A stretch of 21,880 bases of DNA. It comes from a virus. Made by a program: the position numbers and the translations under genes. Positions 4,675-12,439 of the stretch are shown piece after piece. Location: the IMG/VR virus record IMGVR_UViG_3300031884_002044, positions 1-21,880 of that record. One strand, given 5' to 3'. Numbering within the stretch: position 1 is the stretch's first letter; every line of letters starts with the position of its first letter. The notes beneath the pieces are model-generated. The model had not been told where the DNA came from and did no database searches. It saw nothing but the letters and a program-made list of their open reading frames with translations.

Positions 4675-7329
4675 TTATTCAATTAATTGCCCTACCTTAT
4701 TTACAACTCGATATTCCAGGCTGTCAAACTCATTAAAATGTGCTTTACCACACTTGATTTTAAGTTGTTCGTCTCCGCTAAGTTTGGATAAATCAACCCG
4801 CGGTGTTCCGGTATCTTTGGTTTCAGCAACGAAATAAATTTTCTTATCATCCTCAAAAACTAGGGCCCAATCAGGATTGTAATTACCTATTGGTGTAGGA
4901 ATTTTGAACCAATTTGGTAATTTAAAGTAAAACTTGACCTGGTCGCTGGTTTCACAATCTTTGGCAAATTGACTTTCAACTCCGGAGTCCAAAGGCATAA
5001 ACTCTTCATAAATGGTTTTGTTTGGGTCAGATACCTTGAATGAAAAATCATTGAGGTATACTTCTAATTCCTGTGCTTCAAACAATGCCATTTCGTATTC
5101 TGTAGTTCCAATTTTTTGATATTTTATGCCATCGATCATCAGTTCGAACAACGTTCGCTTAATGGTTTTTGAGGCTAAGTCTAAGAATAACTGAGGGTTA
5201 ATCAAAATGTCGTTGATTCTGCCCGATTTACTTAAGATCGCATGAATTGTCGATCTTGTTAATTCTGTTTTACTTTGAATGTATCCCAATACATCTGGGA
5301 TTTTCCAGGAGTAAGTGTCATAAGATTCAATTTTATCGCCTAAATAGGAAGTTCCTACACCTTCATCGGACATAGTTACAGATACTTTTGTCGAACGAAT
5401 TGAAGGGGATTTAATTTCGGGAATTTCATGAATTGCTTTCGATGCTAAATCGATAAGATCGTTTGTTAAATAATTAACCCGGTAAGTTGTTTTCTTTTTA
5501 ATCTTCTCCCAGATTTCAAGGAATTTTGGGTCTGCTTCAAAACCTTTCCGGTAATTAATTGCTGTCCGCTCGCGCTTATTTTTAATCCGACCTTTAAATT
5601 CAACTCCGCAATCGTCTTCAATCTCTTTTTGTAGGGCTTTGGCAAAATCGTCATAAGATTCATTGGCCACAACAGTCAGTCGGTTTATATTCTGGTCGTA
5701 AATCCTTTTGCCACTTTGATCGACTGCCAAACGTAAACCTCTGCCAATTTCCTGACGCTTCTTAATCTCTGATTTTGTTTCGTTTAGCGTACAGATTTGA
5801 AAAACATTTGGATTATCCCAACCTTCACGCAATGCAGAGTGGGAAAAGATAAAACGCAATGGATTCTCAATATCCAATAGTTTTTCCTTGTCTTTCATAA
5901 TCAGATTATATGTATCATCATCGGCTTGTGTTTCGCCGGATGTATCTTTCATTTTACCCTTTTTATCTTGCGAAAAATAGCCGTTATGAATTTGCTCTAT
6001 CGGGAATTTATCCAATGATTTAAAATGAGATTTAGAAACAAACTCTGCGTAAATTTCTTCAAACCATTTCGCAAACTTACCATGGCCTGGATTTCCGGCT
6101 TCATCGTATTGCCGATAGTTTACTACTCGGTCAATGAAGAAAAGTGATAACACTTTAATTCCTTTAGGATTCAGCCGAATTTCTTTTTTCAGGTGTTCTT
6201 CAACAGTTTTACGAATTTGGAATTTCATTACTTCATCCGTTAAACCACCCTGAGTGTCACCTTTGTACAGGATATTGCCATTCGAAAGTGAAATACAATT
6301 ATTTGCTGCATCAATTTCTTCAATGATGTAGCCTTCTGAATATATTTCCCGTTCATTTGATAGTTTATAAAGGTCATCGCCAACTTTGACGGCGACTGAT
6401 TTCTTCTTTACGCCTCCTGTATCGTTTGAATTAATTGTAAGCTTTGCTGTCACCTTTGTTTTAGTGGCGGTAATGGATTCAACAGACACGAAAGCATCAT
6501 TAAATGCATTTTCTTCAACAATGGAGTCAACCTCGATTTGTTTTACCAAACCAAGGTCATACGCTTTAACCGGATTAAGGCTGTATGTTAAATTGTATTG
6601 ATTTTTGTGGGTTGCAGAATAGCGTAGCGTGCAAAGTGGTTTTAAATTTTCGATGGCAGTTGCACGTTTCTCCGTTTCCATGTTTTGCGGTTCGTCAACA
6701 ATTACAAAGGGATTGGTCGATTGAATAAACTCAACCGGTCGTTGTCCGTTTAACTTATCGTTCGGTTTATTGATAATATTTTCATCTTTGGCAAAAGCAT
6801 CAATATTGATTACTAAAATCTCAATGTTATTACCCGTTGCAAAACCTCTTAGGGATGAGACTTTTGTGCTGTCATATACTTGAAAATGAACAGGAACATT
6901 ATCGTACAGATTTTGGAAATGCTCGTGCGTAATTTCAAGGTTTTTCAGAACCCCTTCACGGATAGCAACCGATGGAACAACAATTACAAATTTCTTGAAA
7001 CCATACTGCTTAAACAGTTCATAGATGGTTCTTAGGTACACATACGTTTTGCCTGTGCCTGTTTCCATTTCGACGGAAAAGTGCATCCCATCCAGCTGAT
7101 TGGCTTTGTTTATTTCATTTTCGATTTGAATTATCTGAAGATTCGAAAGGATTTGTTGCTCAGACAATATCAGGTTATTACCAACGCCGTTAATCAAACT
7201 TAAAGTTGCCTTTTCATTTAACTGATATTCGGTAATTGAATCTTCCATTGGCTGACCTTCAAACAAGCCAGTAATCGACTTTATGGCATCATCCTGGTAT
7301 TGGAGATTGGATTCGAAGGTTAGCTTCAT
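4675..7329 (-). CDS. res: Type III restriction enzyme, helicase/endonuclease subunit (Res)
   Basis: An 884-residue protein. Superfamily 2 helicase motifs: Walker A METGTGKT (88-95), a Walker B-like VIVDEPQNME (DEPQ instead of DEAH, 212-215), FSHSALREGWDNPNVFQI (495-511) and motif VI QEIGRGLRL (526-534). The C-terminus has a PD-(D/E)XK nuclease pattern: NPDWALVF (818-825) and FVAETKD (833-839). With Mod it forms the Type III complex, which translocates or signals along DNA and cuts near head-to-head unmethylated sites. It starts in a 4-nt ATGA overlap with the upstream nuclease gene, so the two are translationally coupled. All key motifs and full length are present, so it looks intact. Confidence 0.92.
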   Translation of the reverse strand: MKLTFESNLQYQDDAIKSITGLFEGQPMEDSITEYQLNEKATLSLINGVGNNLILSEQQILSNLQIIQIENEINKANQLDGMHFSVEMETGTGKTYVYLRTIYELFKQYGFKKFVIVVPSVAIREGVLKNLEITHEHFQNLYDNVPVHFQVYDSTKVSSLRGFATGNNIEILVINIDAFAKDENIINKPNDKLNGQRPVEFIQSTNPFVIVDEPQNMETEKRATAIENLKPLCTLRYSATHKNQYNLTYSLNPVKAYDLGLVKQIEVDSIVEENAFNDAFVSVESITATKTKVTAKLTINSNDTGGVKKKSVAVKVGDDLYKLSNEREIYSEGYIIEEIDAANNCISLSNGNILYKGDTQGGLTDEVMKFQIRKTVEEHLKKEIRLNPKGIKVLSLFFIDRVVNYRQYDEAGNPGHGKFAKWFEEIYAEFVSKSHFKSLDKFPIEQIHNGYFSQDKKGKMKDTSGETQADDDTYNLIMKDKEKLLDIENPLRFIFSHSALREGWDNPNVFQICTLNETKSEIKKRQEIGRGLRLAVDQSGKRIYDQNINRLTVVANESYDDFAKALQKEIEDDCGVEFKGRIKNKRERTAINYRKGFEADPKFLEIWEKIKKKTTYRVNYLTNDLIDLASKAIHEIPEIKSPSIRSTKVSVTMSDEGVGTSYLGDKIESYDTYSWKIPDVLGYIQSKTELTRSTIHAILSKSGRINDILINPQLFLDLASKTIKRTLFELMIDGIKYQKIGTTEYEMALFEAQELEVYLNDFSFKVSDPNKTIYEEFMPLDSGVESQFAKDCETSDQVKFYFKLPNWFKIPTPIGNYNPDWALVFEDDKKIYFVAETKDTGTPRVDLSKLSGDEQLKIKCGKAHFNEFDSLEYRVVNKVGQLIE

Positions 7330-8333
7330 TGTTTCAATGCCATTCGTTGATCAATTCTTTCTTTTGCTTCAACTAGCAACAGGTGCAATTTTTGTTCCAA
7401 TTCGATTTTAGGGGGGAGATCCGTCCAATATTCAGCAACTACAATGCTGTCTTTATGCATTTCAAGCAACTCAATTTGTTCGGTGCTTTTACCGGTACAA
7501 AGTATCAAACCAATGGGGCTGTTTTCATCTTCATGCCGATCGTATTTGTCGAGCCATTTAAGATAAAGTTCCATCTGCCCTTTATAAGCAGCCTTAAATT
7601 TCCCGATTTTTAATTCAATGGCAACCAGGCGTTTTAATTTTCTATGAAAAAAAAGCAAATCCAAATAAAAATCTTCGCTGTCGATTATCATACGCTTTTG
7701 GCGTTCAACAAAGGTAAATCCCTTGCCAAGTTCCAGAATAAACTGTTCCAGTTCCTTCAGGATTGCTGATTCCAAATCGTTTTCGAGATATCCCTCTTTA
7801 AGCCCCAAAAAGTCTAAAAAATAGGGATCTTTAAATGTATGTTGTAATTCAGGCATATTCAATGAAACTTGAACATTGGCTATCTCACCACGTTCGTAAG
7901 CTTTTTGCTCTATTTGTTTGCGGGTTTCTCTAATGCTCCAGTACTCTTCGGCAATTTTCTGTGCATAATACATTCTTGCCTCACTGCTTTTAATTGGCAA
8001 TAATTCCACAAAATGCGACCAACTCAATTGTTGTGCCAATGGCAAGACAATTTCGAAATCGGTAAAAAGTTCAGAAAACTGCATCATTCTGCGTAAATTT
8101 CTTTCCTCAAAGCTTTTCCCATAAACTTGTTTCAATTGTGTCGACACTGTCGACACAATCTCTTTTGCATATTCAGCTCGCTGATTATTAAGAATATGCT
8201 CGTTTATTTTTTTGCCAACTTGCCAATATACCAAAGTAATGGTGCTATTGACTTGTTTGACCAATTGATTTTTACCTTGTTCGATAATATGAGCAAGGTC
8301 GTGAAACAACATTACGTCTAAATGCATGCTCAT
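7326..8333 (-). CDS. DUF1016/YhcG-type PD-(D/E)XK nuclease domain protein
   Basis: A 335-residue protein. The N-terminal half is helical (DUF1016-N type; 'LVYWQVGKKINEHILNNQRAEY', 'FEERNLRRMMQF', 'LSWSHFVELLPIKS'). The C-terminal half carries the nuclease core SEDFYLDLLFFHRKLKRLVAIELKIG with Asp 225, Glu 240 and Lys 242. The family is a predicted nuclease, often found beside restriction-modification genes. It lies 2 nt after mod and overlaps res by 4 nt, an unusual insertion between the two core Type III subunits. This suggests it is an accessory to the system. An independent defence or regulatory function is equally possible. Confidence 0.85.
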   Translation of the reverse strand: MSMHLDVMLFHDLAHIIEQGKNQLVKQVNSTITLVYWQVGKKINEHILNNQRAEYAKEIVSTVSTQLKQVYGKSFEERNLRRMMQFSELFTDFEIVLPLAQQLSWSHFVELLPIKSSEARMYYAQKIAEEYWSIRETRKQIEQKAYERGEIANVQVSLNMPELQHTFKDPYFLDFLGLKEGYLENDLESAILKELEQFILELGKGFTFVERQKRMIIDSEDFYLDLLFFHRKLKRLVAIELKIGKFKAAYKGQMELYLKWLDKYDRHEDENSPIGLILCTGKSTEQIELLEMHKDSIVVAEYWTDLPPKIELEQKLHLLLVEAKERIDQRMALKQ

Positions 8334-8335
8334 CG

Positions 8336-10303
8336 TTATATGGTTTTAAATTCAATACCGGCATCTCTCATTTGCAATGCAGTATTGGTTTTCAATTGGT
8401 CGTTTCCGGTGAAAAGCCGGTCTAAAGCAATAACCTTTTGTGGTTGTTCTTTTAAAACTGAGTCCACAATCTCCTGCGTGGCTATTTCAAGCATAATAAC
8501 CAACTCATTGTCGTTAACGCAATAATACCCCAAGGTATCACTATGGGATGCCGGCTTGTGCTCTATCTTGCTATTCAGGTCTTTACCACTTTTAAGCAGC
8601 AATTCATAAACCATATTTTCAATGGTTGCAGATTCTGAAACCGGATCAACAAACAGTTTCATTTGTTCTTCAAGTGCATTGGCATCTTTACCAATAATTT
8701 GCTGCCATTGTTTAAAGTTACTGTCAGAGAGTTTTAGGACTTTAAAACCAGTATCCTGAACTTTAAGTTTTTCAATTTCAGAATTAAGATTTTTGATTTG
8801 TACAAGCACTTCTTCGGTTGGTAATTCACCCTCTAATTTTTGGATCTGGGATAGAAGGTCTGTAATTTTAGATTGTATTTCCATATTAATCACCACTGCA
8901 GCCCTACGAATTCGCTCTTTGGCTATATCCGCAATGGTCTTATAACCGTCTTTAAATGCTTCACTTTTTTCGTCACAAAGTTCTGGTAATTGCACGCAAA
9001 TATACTTGCGGTTGCCACCATCGTCTTTGTTCAAATCCATAAGAGCATGTGCGGTCGTACCAGAACCAGAGAAAAAGTCAAGAATAATATCAAATTCATT
9101 AATTACTTGTTTAAAAAATACTTTAAGTAGTTCTGTAGGTTTGGGAAAATCAAATAATTTATCTCCCATTAAATTGATTACTGCTCGGGTTCCATTCGTA
9201 GTAAAACCAACATCTTTAGAGTCAAGCCAAGTAGAAAATCCAGTGATATCTTTCTCAAGATCTTCAAGAAATTTTTTTTCTCGTGGTCTTCCGGTAGGAG
9301 ATTTTGGAAACAATATTTTTCCCTCACTAATCATTGATGTAATTGTTGAAGAAGACTTTGACCAACCTCTTTTGGGATTTGGTGGATAAGATATTCCAGT
9401 TTCTGGATCGATTAAATCATAATGTAAATTGGGTCTTTGGTCTATTGTAGCTAAGCCAGATAAATCTATACTCGCCCATGGCCCACGAGCATCGTTATCT
9501 GGATTTTTATATTTGGTTTTATCTATATCCCTTCCTCCAAATATAACAATATCAAGTTTGCCAAAGCATAATAAATACTCATGATCTGTTGAGACGTTAG
9601 ATTGATTTCTACTATCAGCATTTTGCCTTCTCTTCCATATGAATTGACCAATAAAATTCTCCTCCCCAAAAACCTCATTCATCAATAACCTCAGATTATG
9701 TACCTCGTTGTCATCGATAGAAACAAAAATAATACCATCTTCTTTCAATAAATTCTTTGCCATAAACATACGAGGATACATCATATTCAGCCAATTACTG
9801 TGGTATTGGCCGTTTTCTTTACTGTTCTTACGGAACATACCATCTTTGGTCATATAGCCTTCTTCGTCTTTGTCTCCTACACGTTTTAAGTATTCTTCTT
9901 TGGTTTCTGAGAATTTATCAGGATAAATAAAAGAATCGTTTCCAGTATTATAAGGTGGGTCAATGTATATCATCTTTACTTTACCGAAGTAACTTTTTTG
10001 CAATACTTTAAGCACTTCAAGGTTTTCGCCTTCAATAAAAATATTTTCAGTTTGGTCAAAGTTTACTGATTCTTCTTTAACAGGAATCAGGGTTCTTGTG
10101 CTCGACGCCTGCAATACTTTAAAAGCCTCGCTTTTGCCGGCCCAATTTAAAACGTAACGCTCGTTGCTAAAGGTAATATCTTCACCTAGTGTGGCTTTTA
10201 ACTTTTCCCAATCTATCTTTCCGTCGCTAAATGCCTCCGGTAAGAGTTCTTGTAATTGTTGTAGTTTAATTTTATTAGGGGTTAGGCTCTGTCCATCCAT
10301 CAT
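8336..10303 (-). CDS. mod: Type III DNA adenine-N6 methyltransferase (Mod)
   Basis: A 655-residue protein with beta-class motif order. The catalytic motif IV IDPPYNTGND (114-123) comes first and the SAM-binding motif I DFFSGSGTTAHA (409-420) comes later. The specificity region is in between, and a coiled coil-like segment (about 478-515) follows motif I. Mod recognises the target site, methylates one strand and directs Res. The start is ATG-ATG (MMDGQ); the outer ATG at 10303 is 23 nt from the predicted transcription start. First gene of the operon mod - DUF1016 nuclease - res - Bro-N. No truncation seen. Confidence 0.93.
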   Translation of the reverse strand: MMDGQSLTPNKIKLQQLQELLPEAFSDGKIDWEKLKATLGEDITFSNERYVLNWAGKSEAFKVLQASSTRTLIPVKEESVNFDQTENIFIEGENLEVLKVLQKSYFGKVKMIYIDPPYNTGNDSFIYPDKFSETKEEYLKRVGDKDEEGYMTKDGMFRKNSKENGQYHSNWLNMMYPRMFMAKNLLKEDGIIFVSIDDNEVHNLRLLMNEVFGEENFIGQFIWKRRQNADSRNQSNVSTDHEYLLCFGKLDIVIFGGRDIDKTKYKNPDNDARGPWASIDLSGLATIDQRPNLHYDLIDPETGISYPPNPKRGWSKSSSTITSMISEGKILFPKSPTGRPREKKFLEDLEKDITGFSTWLDSKDVGFTTNGTRAVINLMGDKLFDFPKPTELLKVFFKQVINEFDIILDFFSGSGTTAHALMDLNKDDGGNRKYICVQLPELCDEKSEAFKDGYKTIADIAKERIRRAAVVINMEIQSKITDLLSQIQKLEGELPTEEVLVQIKNLNSEIEKLKVQDTGFKVLKLSDSNFKQWQQIIGKDANALEEQMKLFVDPVSESATIENMVYELLLKSGKDLNSKIEHKPASHSDTLGYYCVNDNELVIMLEIATQEIVDSVLKEQPQKVIALDRLFTGNDQLKTNTALQMRDAGIEFKTI

Positions 10304-10333
10304 CTATTGTTTTACTTTAGGCTATTAATTCCA

Positions 10334-10363
10334 CAAATTTACATTTTTATAGAGTTATCCAAT
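10334..10363 (-). promoter_or_regulatory. Promoter of the Type III R-M operon
   Basis: On the minus strand ATTG (10363-10360), an 18-nt spacer, then TAAATTTG (10341-10334). This fits the Bacteroidota primary sigma consensus TTTG-N~19-TAnnTTTG closely. Transcription should start about 7 nt further on, leaving a short A-rich leader before the ATG at 10303. Confidence 0.75.
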
Positions 10364-10473
10364 CCTGAAAAAATGTTTATTATGGATTGATTTGATAGAT
10401 AAATTAATCACATTTACTCTAATTTTATTAGTACTAATTGTTGTTAATCACATTTTATAAAAAGACAAATGAA

Positions 10474-10498
10474 CAAAAAAAGGCCCCGAAGGACCTTC
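10474..10498 (-). terminator. Intrinsic terminator after ardC
   Basis: On the minus strand AAGGTCC, loop TTCG, GGGCCTT, then a run of T. The UUCG loop closed by C-G is a very stable terminator hairpin. It begins 2 nt after the ArdC stop codon. Confidence 0.85.
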
Positions 10499-10500
10499 TT

Positions 10501-11382
10501 TTAGTTAACCATTTCAGCCACTGGGGCAGGTTCCAATTTTTGATTGAGTATGTAATTAACAGCATTCTGTGCCTGGGCTGCTGCCATTACCAGAATTTTG
10601 GGATCATCTTTGAATGTTCTGATCCAGCTTTTAATATAGGCAGCATTATTTTGAATGGTTTGCTGCTCAATATGTGTTATTCCGCAAAGAAAAGCGGCAC
10701 CCATCTCGGCAACCAATTCTTCTTGCGAATAATCAGAGGAAACGAAAGAATGATTTTTAATTTTGTCATGTCTGCCAAGCCTGGTAGAATGACCGGATGA
10801 ATGGATAAGTTCATGATACAGTGTACTATACATCTGTTCGTCGTGAAAGAATGTCCGTTTTGGAGGCATGTTAACTATATCCGAATCCGGGGAATAGGAA
10901 GCATGATCACAATTCCAGTTAATCGGTGGACAATCTTCCCATTCTGCAATTATCTTATCTGCCTCTGCAATTGGATTGAAGTCATGATCATGAGCTTCTG
11001 TGGCAGGGATATGTTTGGGATCTACTCCTTCTGTCTGGGAGATATTGAAGACGTTGTAATATCTGAGAAATGGCGTTTTCTTGAGTGTTCCATCTTTCTC
11101 TTTGCCTTCAAGTATCTTCCAAAAGACAACCATGGTACCATGTTCACCTTTTCGTACTGTTCCACCGGCTGCATGTGCCTGTTCAAAAGTAAGGTAAAAT
11201 GGAAGTTCATAAGGTTTACAGATAAGCATCCATAGATTGATTCCTCTGTAAGGTTTATGCGAGATCAGGTTACGGGGCATTCCGTTTGCGGATCTCCATG
11301 GGACCTGCCAGGGGACGACCCCGGTTTCGAGCAAGTCGATAATCTTTTGAGTAACGACTTCGTACAAATCTTGTTTGTTCAT
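10501..11382 (-). CDS. ardC: ArdC family antirestriction protein (ssDNA-binding + zincin-like domain)
   Basis: A 293-residue protein. Residues 1-130 are the ArdC N-terminal ssDNA-binding domain (TQKIIDLLETGVVPWQVPW, MPRNLISHKPYRGINLWML, VRKGEHGTMVVFW). Residues about 135-290 are a zincin-like metallopeptidase domain with HELIHSSGH (190-198) and a downstream Glu in EELVAEMGAAFLC (about 221-233). ArdC proteins of plasmids and ICEs protect incoming single-stranded or unmodified DNA from restriction. The gene is monocistronic, with R copy 3 and motif M copy 3 in front and a strong terminator behind. It sits next to a complete restriction system, so the element carries both attack and protection. 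Confidence 0.92.
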   Translation of the reverse strand: MNKQDLYEVVTQKIIDLLETGVVPWQVPWRSANGMPRNLISHKPYRGINLWMLICKPYELPFYLTFEQAHAAGGTVRKGEHGTMVVFWKILEGKEKDGTLKKTPFLRYYNVFNISQTEGVDPKHIPATEAHDHDFNPIAEADKIIAEWEDCPPINWNCDHASYSPDSDIVNMPPKRTFFHDEQMYSTLYHELIHSSGHSTRLGRHDKIKNHSFVSSDYSQEELVAEMGAAFLCGITHIEQQTIQNNAAYIKSWIRTFKDDPKILVMAAAQAQNAVNYILNQKLEPAPVAEMVN

Positions 11383-11391
11383 GTATTTTTT

Positions 11392-11435
11392 GCCGTTTAC
11401 CTTACGGACTTATTTTGGCATCAGGCACGCCGGTT
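11392..11435 (-). promoter_or_regulatory. Motif M, copy 3 (before ardC)
   Basis: On the minus strand: ACCGGCGTGCCTGATGCC, AAAATAAGTCC, GTAA, GG, TAAACGGCAAAAAATAC, then the ATG at 11382. It has a GNRA loop (GTAA) between CC and GG. Its own reading frame hits a stop inside the motif, which argues against a coding role. Confidence 0.65.
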
Positions 11436-11456
11436 AAACTTTATTGGGCAATAAAG

Positions 11457-11617
11457 ATTGAGCCAGGCGGATTCTGTCAAGGGCAAATGTCAGTTTCGGC
11501 ACACGTATAAATGTTGATTTTAAGAAAGTGACCAAGCACGAAGTGCCGGGAGGCGGTATGACAAAACTTGTCATAGTATAGCCGGACGGCCCTTTACTTT
11601 TCCGCCCGGCGATCAAT
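11457..11617. ncRNA. Structured RNA element R, copy 3
   Basis: The outer helix pairs 11457-11471 (ATTGAGCCAGGCGGA) with 11601-11617 (TCCGCCCGGC, then GATCAAT); one A/C mismatch is flanked by GGCGGA/TCCGCC and GCC/GGC. The variable hairpin ATGACA-AAACT-TGTCAT sits inside GGC/GCC. The invariant GCACGAAGTGCCGGGAGGC and GGCCCTTTAC are present. Beside it, CTTTATTG-GG-CAATAAAG (about 11439-11456) forms an extra hairpin toward motif M. It precedes ardC on the minus strand. The strand is not settled. Confidence 0.65.
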
Positions 11618-11639
11618 AAATTTGGCCAAGAATGAGTAA

Positions 11640-12154
11640 CCATTTACACTTTAAACTGTAACTTGTTTTTCGTTTCTTTTTGCCAGTTGAAAATTAAAGA
11701 ATATTAAATGAATAAAATATTGCATTCACAATTTACATAATATATGAATAAATAGGAATATTTAAAGAAAGGATTTTGAAAAAATTCTTTCTTTAAAAAA
11801 GAAGAATTGCAGAAAAACTCCATTATTTGGAGTTTGGTTTATTATTTCTTAAAACTTTATCTTCTAATTCTGTGGGGGCAAATTTCATATTGAAATTTGC
11901 CCCCACAGAATTAGAAGTCCCCCAATGACCTATCCGGGTCGTCGGGGCTCAAAGAGTTTCGATAGGATATATGATATTAACATAATGTAAATAAATAGTT
12001 CATAATAAAAAAAGAGAAGAAAAACTTTAAAATAAAGTGAGTCCTATACGAATTACGAAGTAAGAGGAAGAAAATCTGACTTGGTTGGCGTCCAGTTTAT
12101 TTGTCCTTTAACAGATACGAATTGAATAATATTTTTAGTCCTAAAATTGTAAGA
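11640..12154. promoter_or_regulatory. Divergent intergenic control region, rich in inverted repeats
   Basis: AT-rich, no gene seen, between leftward ardC/R3 and the rightward virion operon. It contains an 11-bp inverted repeat (11761-11771 / 11787-11797), an 8-bp hairpin (11815-11822 / 11828-11835), a perfect 27-bp inverted repeat (11861-11917) and a hairpin with possible pseudoknot (11919-11966). No perfect TAnnTTTG box was found for the rightward operon; the nearest is TTTATTTG about 12095-12102. It is likely to hold operators, late promoters or a packaging/replication site. Confidence 0.5.
11861..11917. repeat. Perfect 27-bp inverted repeat with 3-nt centre
   Basis: The left arm 11861-11887 (CTTCTAATTCTGTGGGGGCA...) is exactly complementary to the right arm 11891-11917, with TAT between. 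It can form a long hairpin or cruciform. No T-run follows on either strand, so it is not a typical terminator. Confidence 0.9.
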
Positions 12155-12439
12155 ATGGAATCAAAACCACTGATCAGAAGGTATGAAGCCTTAAAAGAAT
12201 TCCAGGTAAAAGAAGATCCTGATGGTAATCAGGTTGTCTTCTCGATAAAGTTTATAAAAAAAAGCGGGGAGCTAGTTTTTTATCCAAGGGCTGTTGCTTC
12301 CGGATTACGCTTTAACATGAGTGATAAGCGGATGCGTGGTGTTTTGCCTGTTGACAAAGACAACAAGGCGAATGGTCATGTTACTCCGGTTCACATTGAT
12401 AGTATAATCGAATGGAATGGTAAACAACTCAAACTATAA
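12155..12439 (+). CDS. Small protein at the head of the virion operon, function unknown
   Basis: A 94-residue basic protein, MESKPLIRRYEALKEFQV..., with beta-rich segments (QVVFSIKFIKKSGELVFYPRAV) and a C-terminal HVTPVHIDSIIEWNGKQLKL. No family was recognised. The ATG at 12155 is preferred over a TTG at 12101. Its stop overlaps the portal start by 1 nt (TAATG), so it is tightly coupled to portal translation. Position suggests a portal-accessory or other morphogenesis protein, by inference only. Confidence 0.7.
   Translation: MESKPLIRRYEALKEFQVKEDPDGNQVVFSIKFIKKSGELVFYPRAVASGLRFNMSDKRMRGVLPVDKDNKANGHVTPVHIDSIIEWNGKQLKL

Noticed and set aside
9006-9389. Rightward 127-codon frame opposite mod
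   Set aside because: It lies over the conserved Mod coding region and has no homology signal of its own.
102-11617. R elements as a retron, group I/II intron or diversity-generating template
   Set aside because: No reverse transcriptase is in the window, no domain V or group I core sequences are seen, and differences between copies are not concentrated at adenines.
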